From: CAYZMH01 sp964479445
GTDB taxonomy: Bacteria > Bacteroidota > Bacteroidia > Bacteroidales > GCA-2748055
Length of the DNA stretch: 14,098 bases
Direction of reading: 5' to 3'
Assembly (NCBI GenBank): GCA_964479445.1
Contig: CAYZMH010000085.1
Coordinates: 1-14,098 of the forward strand
Within the stretch, counting starts at the first letter, position 1. Every line of letters begins with the position of its first letter. Below are positions 7,450-14,098 of the stretch, in pieces. Below the pieces are notes generated by a model. It was given only the letters and a program-made list of their open reading frames with translations, was not told the origin of the DNA and searched no databases. The position numbers were made by a program, and so were the translations under genes.

Positions 7450-7647
7450 TCAGCCCGAAAAACCGATCTTGGAATGAGTGCCGTCACAAAACGGTTTGTT
7501 ACCCGAGCCGCCACAGCGGCAGAGGTAGACCGGACCTTCAGAAGTAACAAGGTTGCCTTTTGCATCATATACTTCAAAACTCCCGGTTACCTCCAGGGGC
7601 CCGTTCTCATTAACACGGAATTGAGTCTCTTTTTCTTTCATGGCCAT
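7450..7647 (-). CDS. Small CDGSH iron-sulfur domain protein
   Basis: This 65-residue soluble protein consists of a single CDGSH (mitoNEET-like) domain. Such domains bind a redox-active, labile [2Fe-2S] cluster through three Cys and one His. The motif C43-R-C45-GGSGNKPF-C54-DGT-H58 matches CxCx2(S/T)x3PxCDG(S/A/T)H completely. The start ATG at 7647 shares one base with the stop of the upstream Fer4_19-CDGSH gene (TAATG), implying translational coupling. A second in-frame ATG lies two codons later. No membrane anchor is present, unlike eukaryotic mitoNEET. The partner and physiological role are unknown; electron transfer or cluster delivery is the family expectation. Confidence 0.92.
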   Translation of the reverse strand: MAMKEKETQFRVNENGPLEVTGSFEVYDAKGNLVTSEGPVYLCRCGGSGNKPFCDGTHSKIGFSG

Positions 7648-8144
7648 TATTTCTCATCATTAAAACCAACTTTCCGGTGGGTTCCGTCGCAGAAAGGCAT
7701 ACTTTTTGAATTGCCACAACGGCAGAAAGAGGTCATTAACATCGATTTAAGCTCATTACCCTCTGGCCCCACGATCCTGAAATTTCCCTCCACCACGATC
7801 GGACCGTCTTTCATGATGTTAACCTTCACCGGTTTTTCTTCCTCTTTCTTCTTTTCAATCGTTTCAGGTGTCTCCTCCACGGCCGGGGAAGTGCGGTTTT
7901 TCGCGAGCTCCTCTGGCGTCATGTCCTTGTTGTACTTCCAGGAGATAGCCTGGGTCGGACACTTATTGGTGACTTCAATGATTCGCCGGGTGGAAGCACC
8001 GTTCATATTTACCCAGGGCCTGCGGCCCGGGTTATATACTTCGATAAGCTCACGAAAGCAGGTGGTGGCATGGATACACTTGGAGGGCTTCCAGAAAACG
8101 GTGATCTCTCCGTTGGTATATTGCCTGTCTCTGGGGTCACTCAT
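7647..8144 (-). CDS. Fer4_19 (YjdI-like) plus CDGSH iron-sulfur fusion protein
   Basis: This is a 165-residue soluble protein with two predicted iron-sulfur domains. Residues about 10-72 form a Fer4_19 domain like E. coli YjdI, with C23 and C29 (KCIHATTC), an NPGRRPWVN segment and C62-P (NKCPTQAIS). Only three cysteines are visible in this domain, as in YjdI. A charged linker rich in Glu and Lys (about 76-105) leads to a CDGSH domain with C141-R-C143, C152-DGT-H156. The fusion could pass electrons between two clusters. It is the first gene of the apparent five-gene minus-strand operon and is coupled by a one-base overlap to the small CDGSH gene, so the two may act together. The 243-nt region upstream separates it from the divergent plus-strand genes; no convincing promoter box was found there for this strand. 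Confidence 0.9.
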   Translation of the reverse strand: MSDPRDRQYTNGEITVFWKPSKCIHATTCFRELIEVYNPGRRPWVNMNGASTRRIIEVTNKCPTQAISWKYNKDMTPEELAKNRTSPAVEETPETIEKKKEEEKPVKVNIMKDGPIVVEGNFRIVGPEGNELKSMLMTSFCRCGNSKSMPFCDGTHRKVGFNDEK

Positions 8145-8387
8145 GGATTACAACGAATTTATGATTAAACGATCTTTTCCGAGGGTCGTGATGGAATGTC
8201 TAAAATACTTGTTCTGCCTGAATAAACAACCAGTAGCATGTTATGTTCAGCTGATCCCGGAGAATGTTGCATGTTAAACAATCATTAATCCGGCAGTATA
8301 AACTTAAGAATAAGGTAATGTAACAGTAACACTATTCTAAGGTGCATCTGCTTTTTTTGTAGCCGTATACCGCTGATAGTTTTATTT

Positions 8388-8762
8388 ATGAGAAAGTTGC
8401 TTGTAGTATTCGGATTAACAATTATTTCAGCCGGTCTTTCCGCACAGACAGGCGGCGTTTTGAAAGGCAGTGTTATTGACAGCCAGACCGGTGAGCCCCT
8501 GGCGGGTGTAACGGTTACCCTGGGTGATAGCGGCGAAGAGACCATTACCGATTTCGAAGGTTCCTTTGAATTCAAAGGGGTTGAACCCGGAACGACCCCT
8601 CTCTCAATTTCCTACATCTCTTACAGGGAATCCGGCCTGAGCCGGATCAAAATCAGGGAAGACAAAACAACAGAACTCCGTATTAAACTGCACCAGGACC
8701 GGCTCGAGGTCGAAACCCAACGATTCGTTGCTTCGGTTCTGCCTGCTGCAACCCGTTCCTGA
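8388..8762 (+). CDS. Exported stand-alone carboxypeptidase-regulatory-like domain protein
   Basis: This 124-residue protein has a signal peptide (about 1-19, ending GLSAQ). It then has one carboxypeptidase-regulatory-like beta-sandwich domain (about 23-101), of the kind that normally forms the N-terminal extension of Bacteroidota TonB-dependent receptors. It is clearly paralogous to the start of the receptor encoded 205 nt downstream: both have AQTG after the signal, a G-VID-TGE-L-G core, TITDF-G and SISYISY/TISYISY. No plug or barrel follows: after RLEVETQ the frame ends with an unrelated tail (RFVASVLPAATRS). No frameshift continuing into a plug was seen. It is either a genuine small periplasmic protein or the remnant of a duplicated receptor. 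The start chosen is the only one that gives an intact signal peptide. Confidence 0.75.
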   Translation: MRKLLVVFGLTIISAGLSAQTGGVLKGSVIDSQTGEPLAGVTVTLGDSGEETITDFEGSFEFKGVEPGTTPLSISYISYRESGLSRIKIREDKTTELRIKLHQDRLEVETQRFVASVLPAATRS

Positions 8763-8967
8763 TCCCTATTCCGTTCAACAATACATGCTCCTCCATTAAA
8801 CCGTTATTCTCAATTATGGCTGTCCTAAGCGATTTGCATTGGTTACTTTAAATTAACACAACCTTAAATTATTTGAAAAAAATTAAAACACTAATAACAT
8901 AAGTAAAATGTTATGGTGAGATAAAGACCATTTCTTTGTGGAGAATTCCTAATTCCTGATTAATTAC

Positions 8968-11823
8968 ATGAAAAGAATTGCGATAATAGCCTTCCTGGCG
9001 GTTGCCAATCTGGGGGTTATTGCTCAAACGGGAACTATCCGTGGCAAAGTGATCGATGCTACAACGGGAGAGGCCCTCATCGGCGCCAATGTCCTGCTCA
9101 GCGGCACAACAGAGGGTACGATCACCGACTTCGACGGAAATTATACCTTTTCTGAAGTCCCTGCGGGAAACCAAAACATTACCATATCCTACATTTCCTA
9201 CGAAACCCAGGTTTATGAAGATGTGGAGGTGATCGCCGGTGATGTTGTTATCCTGAATGCCAACCTCAACCTGGATAATCAGCAAATTGATGAGGTGGTG
9301 ATCACGGCACGGAAAAGAGAACAGACCGAGGCGGCCGTGCTGGTGATGAAGAAAAAGATGCCCTCCGTACTGGACGGGATCTCCTCGCAACAGATTTCCC
9401 GAATGGGTGACAGCAATGCTGCTGCAGCCCTGAAAAGGGTGACCGGTGTATCGGTCCAGGGCGGGAAGTATGTGTATGTGCGCGGACTGAGTGACCGGTA
9501 TAGCAAAACCACCCTGAACGGTGCTGAAATACCCGGCCTGGACCCGAAAAAGAATACGGTCCAGATGGACCTCTTCCCCAGCAATATTATCGAGAACCTT
9601 ATGGTCTTCAAGACCTTCTCCCCCGACTTGCCGGGTAGTTCGACGGGGGGTCTTGTCAATATCGTTACCAAAGACTTTCCCGATCGATTCACCCTGCAGT
9701 TCTCTGCAGAGCTGGGCTATAATCCCAATGTCAACCTACGGGATGATTTTCTGTCCTACGAAGGAGGAGAAACCGACTGGCTGGGGATGGACGACGGTAC
9801 CCGCTTGGTACCCGGCGCAGTGAAACAGTACACCGAAGACGGCCAGCTACCTTATCTCTATCAGAATAACGATACCCTGGCCCTGATCAGCCGGGCCTTT
9901 AATACGGATATGGATAATACCCGGAAATTTTCCCTTCCGGATATGTCTTACTCCTTCTCGGCAGGCAACCAGGTCGATCTCTTCGGCCGGGCCCTGGGAA
10001 TTAACGTGGCGGCTAACTATTCCCATAAATACGAGATGTACCATAACGGGGATTATCAAAAAACCACAGATCCCATCAATATCAAACAGCCCAACTTTAA
10101 AGTAGCTTTTGATGATGATTTCGGTGTGGAATCGACGATCTGGTCGCTTCTGGGAAACCTGGCATATAAACTCAATAACAACAATAAGATACGGTTTACC
10201 ATGGTGCGTAACCAGAGTGGTGACGCCTCTTCCCGTTTCAATGAAGGTCTTACCACCGATCCGGATACCTACGACGTGGAAGAAAAATCCCTGGCCTGGC
10301 TGGAGCGATCCATCACCTCTTACCAGGTTTCCGGGAAACATGTGTTGGCATCGCTCAACAAAGGTACAATGGAATGGATGGTTTCAAACACCATATCCAC
10401 CCAGGATGAGCCGGATCTCCGGTTTTTTAAATCAGACTTTTTTGAGGAGAGGGACCCTCCCATGGAATACGAGTTGCGCCCTAACAATAAATCGGCCCGC
10501 TTCTACCGGTATATGACCGAAAAGAACCTGGATTTTAAGGTGGATTATACGCAACCCTTTGATCTTGGCGGTCGAAAAGCCCGGGTGAAGGCAGGAGTCG
10601 GATACCTGGATAAAGACCGGGATTCAGAGGAAGATAAGTATGTTCTCGATTTTCAGGGGGCGATCGTTTTCGACGGGATGGCCTCCACGGCCCTGTCCCC
10701 TGAAAATATGCTAGGTAATGGGAAGAGCAGTTACCTCTATTACACCAACTCTCTCCTGACCGATGCAAAAAACAGTTACCGGGCTTTTGAAACCGTTCAG
10801 GCCGCATACGGTATGCTCGATCTGCCGGTCACGGAAAAACTCCGTATAGTTGCAGGATTGAGGGTTGAGTATTCAGATATCTTCATCGAGAATAAAGTGG
10901 ATACCGTGGAGTTTCCCAATGATGTGGATGACTACGATTCCGGCGGATTCGAGGAAAAGGATTTCCTGCCTTCGGTGAACCTGACCTATTCCGTTACCCC
11001 GGATATGAATTTCAGGGCCGGGTATAACCGCACACTGGCACGACCTGTGTTCAGGGAACTGGCCCCGTATGCCTCCTATGATTACAAAGAGAACTACCGC
11101 ATGGTCGGGAATCCCGACCTGGAGCGAACGATGGTGGATAACTTTGATGTCCGGTGGGAATGGTATCCGCGCAGCGGCGAACTATTCAGTGCCAGCGGTT
11201 TTTACAAACATTTTACCAATCCCATTGAGCTCAGGGATGTGGAACAGGCTGCCAACACGGAAATCCATATTGAGAATATCGGGGAGGCTACGCTGTACGG
11301 ACTCGAACTGGAGTTCCGTAAACGGCTCGACATAGCAGTATTTTTAAGCAACTTTTCACTGGGTACCAATCTTACCCTGGTGCATTCCGTTGTTCAGGAA
11401 GATTCCACCAAGCTCGCATCGGCCAATATTGCCATTCAGAATAGTGATCCCGATACCGATCAGACCTGGCCTGAGACCAGGCCCATGTACGGACAATCAC
11501 CTTACATCGTCAATGCCTATATCAATTACAACGACCGCGAGACGGGATGGGACGCTAACGTGGGATTCAATATAGCGGGAGAGAAGATCATTCTGATCAA
11601 CAAATCTGCCATTCCCCACGTAATGGAGCAACCATTTGAAAAACTGGATTTCAACATCAGCAAACAGTTTGAAAATGGAATCAGCCTGAAATTCTCGGCG
11701 GAGAACCTGCTTAATCCTGACTATGAACAGACCCAGACCTTCTCCAACGGAGAGATCATCTACTTCCGCAGGCATGAACCGGGTAGAAAACTCTCCCTGA
11801 GCCTGACCTACCGTATCGATTGA
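8968..11823 (+). CDS. TonB-dependent outer-membrane receptor with carboxypeptidase-regulatory-like N-terminus
   Basis: This 951-residue outer-membrane receptor imports a substrate using energy passed on by TonB/ExbBD. A signal peptide (1-19) is followed by a carboxypeptidase-regulatory-like domain (about 21-102) and a TonB-box-like DEVVITA (108-114). The plug domain (about 120-238) contains SAAAALKRVTG-like and YVRGLSDRYSKTTLNGAEIPG segments and STGGLVNIVTKDFPD at its end. The 22-strand-type barrel runs to the C-terminus (LSLSLTYRID). There is no STN domain, so sigma/anti-sigma signalling through the receptor is not expected. No susD follows; instead a T9SS-sorted beta-helix gene lies 306 nt downstream, and a free-standing copy of its N-terminal domain lies upstream. 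The substrate is not evident; receptors of this shape are often loosely annotated. The region before the ATG is A/T-rich with no Shine-Dalgarno site. Confidence 0.95.
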   Translation: MKRIAIIAFLAVANLGVIAQTGTIRGKVIDATTGEALIGANVLLSGTTEGTITDFDGNYTFSEVPAGNQNITISYISYETQVYEDVEVIAGDVVILNANLNLDNQQIDEVVITARKREQTEAAVLVMKKKMPSVLDGISSQQISRMGDSNAAAALKRVTGVSVQGGKYVYVRGLSDRYSKTTLNGAEIPGLDPKKNTVQMDLFPSNIIENLMVFKTFSPDLPGSSTGGLVNIVTKDFPDRFTLQFSAELGYNPNVNLRDDFLSYEGGETDWLGMDDGTRLVPGAVKQYTEDGQLPYLYQNNDTLALISRAFNTDMDNTRKFSLPDMSYSFSAGNQVDLFGRALGINVAANYSHKYEMYHNGDYQKTTDPINIKQPNFKVAFDDDFGVESTIWSLLGNLAYKLNNNNKIRFTMVRNQSGDASSRFNEGLTTDPDTYDVEEKSLAWLERSITSYQVSGKHVLASLNKGTMEWMVSNTISTQDEPDLRFFKSDFFEERDPPMEYELRPNNKSARFYRYMTEKNLDFKVDYTQPFDLGGRKARVKAGVGYLDKDRDSEEDKYVLDFQGAIVFDGMASTALSPENMLGNGKSSYLYYTNSLLTDAKNSYRAFETVQAAYGMLDLPVTEKLRIVAGLRVEYSDIFIENKVDTVEFPNDVDDYDSGGFEEKDFLPSVNLTYSVTPDMNFRAGYNRTLARPVFRELAPYASYDYKENYRMVGNPDLERTMVDNFDVRWEWYPRSGELFSASGFYKHFTNPIELRDVEQAANTEIHIENIGEATLYGLELEFRKRLDIAVFLSNFSLGTNLTLVHSVVQEDSTKLASANIAIQNSDPDTDQTWPETRPMYGQSPYIVNAYINYNDRETGWDANVGFNIAGEKIILINKSAIPHVMEQPFEKLDFNISKQFENGISLKFSAENLLNPDYEQTQTFSNGEIIYFRRHEPGRKLSLSLTYRID

Positions 11824-12129
11824 TCAGATGACGTGTTATAATACCCAAATAACCGGGCAAATCGAATAGTTGATTCGCCTTTTCTTTATGTGTTGCGGAG
11901 TTTGTTACATTAAAAAATACTTAAATCATGCTGAACGAGGTGTTAACCTGGCTTTGCGGATAGAAACGTAAAACCGGTTATGATACATAGATTCAATAAT
12001 TCGATTTAATATTGAGTATACATTGAGGTTAGCAAAATATAACGATGACATAATTCAGGTTTAATACCTTTTCAGATTTAATGGAGCATTTTTGGGTGTG
12101 AATATTTAAACCAAAAATTTCAATTTAAC
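11824..12129 (+). other. A/T-rich intergenic region between receptor and beta-helix gene
   Basis: These 306 nt contain no credible ORF. The first part holds a terminator-like hairpin. The rest is A/T-rich and probably carries the promoter and leader of the beta-helix gene. Near-matches to TAnnTTTG occur at 12065 (TACCTTTT) and about 12085 (CATTTTTG). Neither has a well-spaced TTTG upstream, so no promoter is called. The last bases before the ATG are A/T-rich, typical of a Bacteroidota ribosome-binding region. Confidence 0.5.
11857..11886 (+). terminator. Weak terminator-like hairpin after the TonB-dependent receptor
   Basis: GCAAATC (11857-11863) can pair with GATTCGC (11872-11878) with one A/C mismatch around an 8-nt loop. 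A T-rich tract, CTTTTCTTT, follows. It begins 33 nt after the receptor stop. The stem is short and imperfect, so it may terminate only part of the transcripts and allow read-through to the beta-helix gene. Confidence 0.4.
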
Positions 12130-13749
12130 ATGAAAAAAGTTTTTACAGCAATCACGGTGTTTATCACGATGTCCATCAGCCTCCAGGCTGCGGATATAAC
12201 CGTTACCGACGATGGATCGGGAGTGGGTACAACAACATGGACAAGCGACAATGTGTACATCCTGGACGGTTTCGTTTTTGTAAACGACGGGCAGGTACTC
12301 ACCATTGAGGCCGGTACGGTTGTTAAAGGAAAACCCGGACAGGAAGAAAATGCCTCTGCACTGATCGTTGCCCGGGGTGGTAAGCTGATCGCCGAAGGAA
12401 CAGAAAGTGCTCCTATAATTTTTACAGCCGAGGCCGATGACCTGGCTGGAAGTGTCGATGAAAAAGCACGGGGTCTCTGGGGCGGCTTACTCCTCCTGGG
12501 TAAAGGAACTCATAACAACAATACCATCGAAAAAGCCATTGAAGGGATTCCGACGTCAGAAACCCGCGGACTCTACGGAGGAAACGTGGAAGATGATGAA
12601 TCCGGAACCCTGAAATATGTCTCCATCCGTCACGGTGGCACCGATATCGGAGAAGGAAACGAGATCAACGGTCTTACCCTGGGCTCCTGTGGTACAGGAA
12701 CCGACATCTCCTACGTGGAAGTGGTTTCCAATAAGGACGACGGTGTTGAATGGTTCGGTGGCGCACCCAGGTTACATCACGTGCTGGTTGCATGGTGTGC
12801 CGATGATTCATACGATTATGACGAAGGATTTCGCGGATACAACCAGTTCATGTGCGCCATCCAGGATCCCATTGCCGGTGACCGCGTGGGTGAACACGAC
12901 GGAGGACCCTCTTCCAATCAGCTGGGTCAGCCCTACGCACACCCGGTTTTCTCCAATGTCACCTACGTGGGTCGCGGTACCGGTGCCGGCAAAAAGACCA
13001 TTACCTTCCGTGACAACGCCGGCGGTGAGTATCACAACTCTGTTTTTGCCGGTCAGGAGAAAGGAATCGACATCGAATTCCGCGGAGCTGACGGTGGGTC
13101 TTATGATCGCTTCGAAGAAGGTAACCTGGTGCTCGCCAACAATATCTTCTATGAAATTGCCGACGGAACAGCCGAAGGTATCTTTCAGGTGGTCTCTGAG
13201 AAGGATGACAACGATGATCCTATCTACAATGTTACCCAGACCGAACTGGATGCATTTGCAGCGGCATTCGATGCCAACTCCAACGATGCTTCCATCGATC
13301 CGGTTGTTTCTGCCGATAACCCGACCATCGGAGGCGATTATCGGGGTGCTGATTTCAGCAACCTGCCCGAATGGTTCACCATGGTGGATTACAAAGGCGC
13401 ATTCGAGCCCAACGAGAACTGGGCACAGGGATGGACCCTTTCACTGGGTGATGTAAATGCACGGAATAACCAGCTTCTATCCAACCGGGAACTTAATGCG
13501 GAAGATGTTTCCGTGGATTTCTACCCGAATCCGATGACCGATTATGCAACTGTTGAATTTGACAACTTCGAAGGGAATGCTTACACATTTACTCTGTTGG
13601 ATATGTCAGGTCGCGCTGTTAAAGTGATCAATAACATCCGGAGCAGCCGTTTCACTGTGGAGAGAGACGGACTCAGGAGCGGCTTTTACCTCTATAGAGT
13701 GACCGGTGAAAATGGCCGCGTAATGGATGGAAAACTTTTCGTACAGTAA
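12130..13749 (+). CDS. T9SS type A-sorted, probably beta-helical surface protein
   Basis: This 539-residue exported protein begins with a signal peptide (about 1-20, ending SLQA). The body (about 22-430) has repeated short strands with Gly/Asn turns, typical of a right-handed beta-helix. Its conserved-looking blocks are LTIEAGTVVKG (57-67), IVARGGKLIAEGT (79-91), GLWGGLLLLG (115-124), LKYVSIRHGG (161-170), NKDDGVEWFGG (201-211), DDSYDYDEGFRG (225-236), GEHDGG (254-259) and FRDNAGGEYHNSVF (293-306). The last 78 residues are a type A T9SS sorting domain: YPNP at 465-468, LRSGFYLYRV and terminal GKLFVQ. The domain directs passage through the outer membrane and usually attachment to the cell surface. 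No catalytic residues of a known hydrolase were recognised. From memory, similar proteins sit beside TonB-dependent receptors in other phyla, sometimes as lipoproteins under misleading names. A substrate-capture role with the upstream receptor is inferred. Confidence 0.85.
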   Translation: MKKVFTAITVFITMSISLQAADITVTDDGSGVGTTTWTSDNVYILDGFVFVNDGQVLTIEAGTVVKGKPGQEENASALIVARGGKLIAEGTESAPIIFTAEADDLAGSVDEKARGLWGGLLLLGKGTHNNNTIEKAIEGIPTSETRGLYGGNVEDDESGTLKYVSIRHGGTDIGEGNEINGLTLGSCGTGTDISYVEVVSNKDDGVEWFGGAPRLHHVLVAWCADDSYDYDEGFRGYNQFMCAIQDPIAGDRVGEHDGGPSSNQLGQPYAHPVFSNVTYVGRGTGAGKKTITFRDNAGGEYHNSVFAGQEKGIDIEFRGADGGSYDRFEEGNLVLANNIFYEIADGTAEGIFQVVSEKDDNDDPIYNVTQTELDAFAAAFDANSNDASIDPVVSADNPTIGGDYRGADFSNLPEWFTMVDYKGAFEPNENWAQGWTLSLGDVNARNNQLLSNRELNAEDVSVDFYPNPMTDYATVEFDNFEGNAYTFTLLDMSGRAVKVINNIRSSRFTVERDGLRSGFYLYRVTGENGRVMDGKLFVQ

Positions 13750-13768
13750 ACACAATTCAATATACATC

Positions 13769-13801
13769 AAAAAGGGTGTCTTTCGGGACACCCTTTTTTT
13801 T
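13769..13801. terminator. Strong bidirectional intrinsic terminator
   Basis: A perfect stem, GGGTGTC (13774-13780) with GACACCC (13787-13793), is extended by flanking A5/T5 pairing (13769-13773 with 13794-13798) around a 6-nt TTTCGG loop. Eight T residues follow on the plus strand and a T run follows on the minus strand. It lies 20 nt after the beta-helix stop and 9 nt after the DUF4294 stop, so it can end both convergent transcripts. Confidence 0.92.
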
Positions 13802-13810
13802 GATCTGTTT

Positions 13811-14098
13811 TTAGATAAACCCTGCTTCAATGGCCCGCACAATATCTTCCAGCACTTTGTCCTCGCCATCCGGATCATACTCGGTTTTCAGATTGTTCCC
13901 GAAAATCCTGGCAATACCCTGCCAGAAAAAGGCGGTCAGTCCCCCGCGGATCTCTTTGATGATTTCATAAGAGGTGTTGCCCGTCTCCCGGTCGATCAGC
14001 TTGACCAGGATAATGCCCTGGCGAATGGTCAATTTCCGGACATCCTTCTCAAATTCCCTCATGATCTCTTTTTCGGCCTCCTTGATGAATTTTTTTCG
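13811..14098 (-). CDS. DUF4294 family protein, C-terminal part (5' end beyond window)
   Basis: The frame is open from the right window edge to the stop at 13811, giving 95 residues. An internal Met at 14062 is not the likely start, because the coding pattern (RKKFIKEAEKEI) continues upstream of it to the edge. The sequence matches the C-terminus of the DUF4294 family from Bacteroidota: RKLTIRQGIILVKLIDRETG, TSYEIIKEIRGG, AFFWQGIARIFG, LKTEYDPDGEDK and a final VRAIEAGFI. The family is usually about twice this length, often with an N-terminal export signal that would lie outside the window. No function is established. It converges on the beta-helix gene and shares its terminator. Confidence 0.88.
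   Translation of the reverse strand, partial: RKKFIKEAEKEIMREFEKDVRKLTIRQGIILVKLIDRETGNTSYEIIKEIRGGLTAFFWQGIARIFGNNLKTEYDPDGEDKVLEDIVRAIEAGFI

Noticed and set aside
7411..8277. Plus-strand ORF of 288 codons opposite the two CDGSH genes
   Set aside because: It lies antisense to two genes with complete iron-sulfur motifs. Its translation has no recognisable domain, and it runs on into the upstream intergenic region. It is a shadow frame.
8356..8384. TTTG-N17-TAGTTTTA as a promoter for the gene at 8388
   Set aside because: The last base of the -7 box is wrong, and the implied start would fall at the ATG itself and give a leaderless transcript. It is too weak to call.
12617..13456. Plus-strand ORF of 279 codons inside the beta-helix gene
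   Set aside because: It is the alternative frame of the T9SS protein; its translation is Pro/Ser/Thr-rich noise.

Overview
The window looks like chromosomal DNA from a member of the Bacteroidota, possibly Bacteroidales-like; the genus cannot be told. The signs are a type IX secretion (T9SS) sorting domain, a TonB-dependent receptor with a carboxypeptidase-regulatory-like N-terminal domain, Bacteroidota-restricted families (DUF2851, DUF4294), promoters of the TTTG / TAnnTTTG type upstream of rpsO, and A/T-rich ribosome-binding regions instead of clear Shine-Dalgarno sites. I saw no tRNA, rRNA, CRISPR array, insertion sequence or phage gene.

Region 1 (1-4206, minus strand) is housekeeping. Read in the direction of transcription, a DUF2851 gene overlaps a two-TM RCK-type potassium channel. 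Then come two candidate tandem promoters, rpsO (S15), an intercistronic hairpin and pnp (PNPase), which is cut by the window start. The rpsO-pnp order is conserved across bacteria.

Region 2 (4384-8144, minus strand) starts with a Fer4_19-CDGSH iron-sulfur fusion, which overlaps a small CDGSH protein by one base. These are followed by a lysine exporter LysO split into two overlapping genes and a full-length arginine deiminase with its catalytic residues. The gaps are 60 nt or less, so these five genes look like one operon. A separate small outer-membrane beta-barrel gene follows after 102 nt. No arcB or arcC is present. The operon therefore suggests arginine-to-citrulline conversion tied to export of a basic or related amino acid, with a redox or iron-sulfur input of unknown purpose.

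Region 3 (8388-13749, plus strand, divergent from region 2) encodes three exported proteins. The first is a short stand-alone carboxypeptidase-regulatory-like domain protein that is paralogous to the N-terminus of the second, a 951-residue TonB-dependent receptor. The third is a T9SS-sorted, probably beta-helical surface protein with a cluster of acidic motifs. There is no SusD homologue. The receptor plus the surface beta-helix protein is the best candidate here for a poorly described nutrient-capture system. A strong bidirectional terminator ends this region, and the tail of a DUF4294 gene runs convergently off the right edge.
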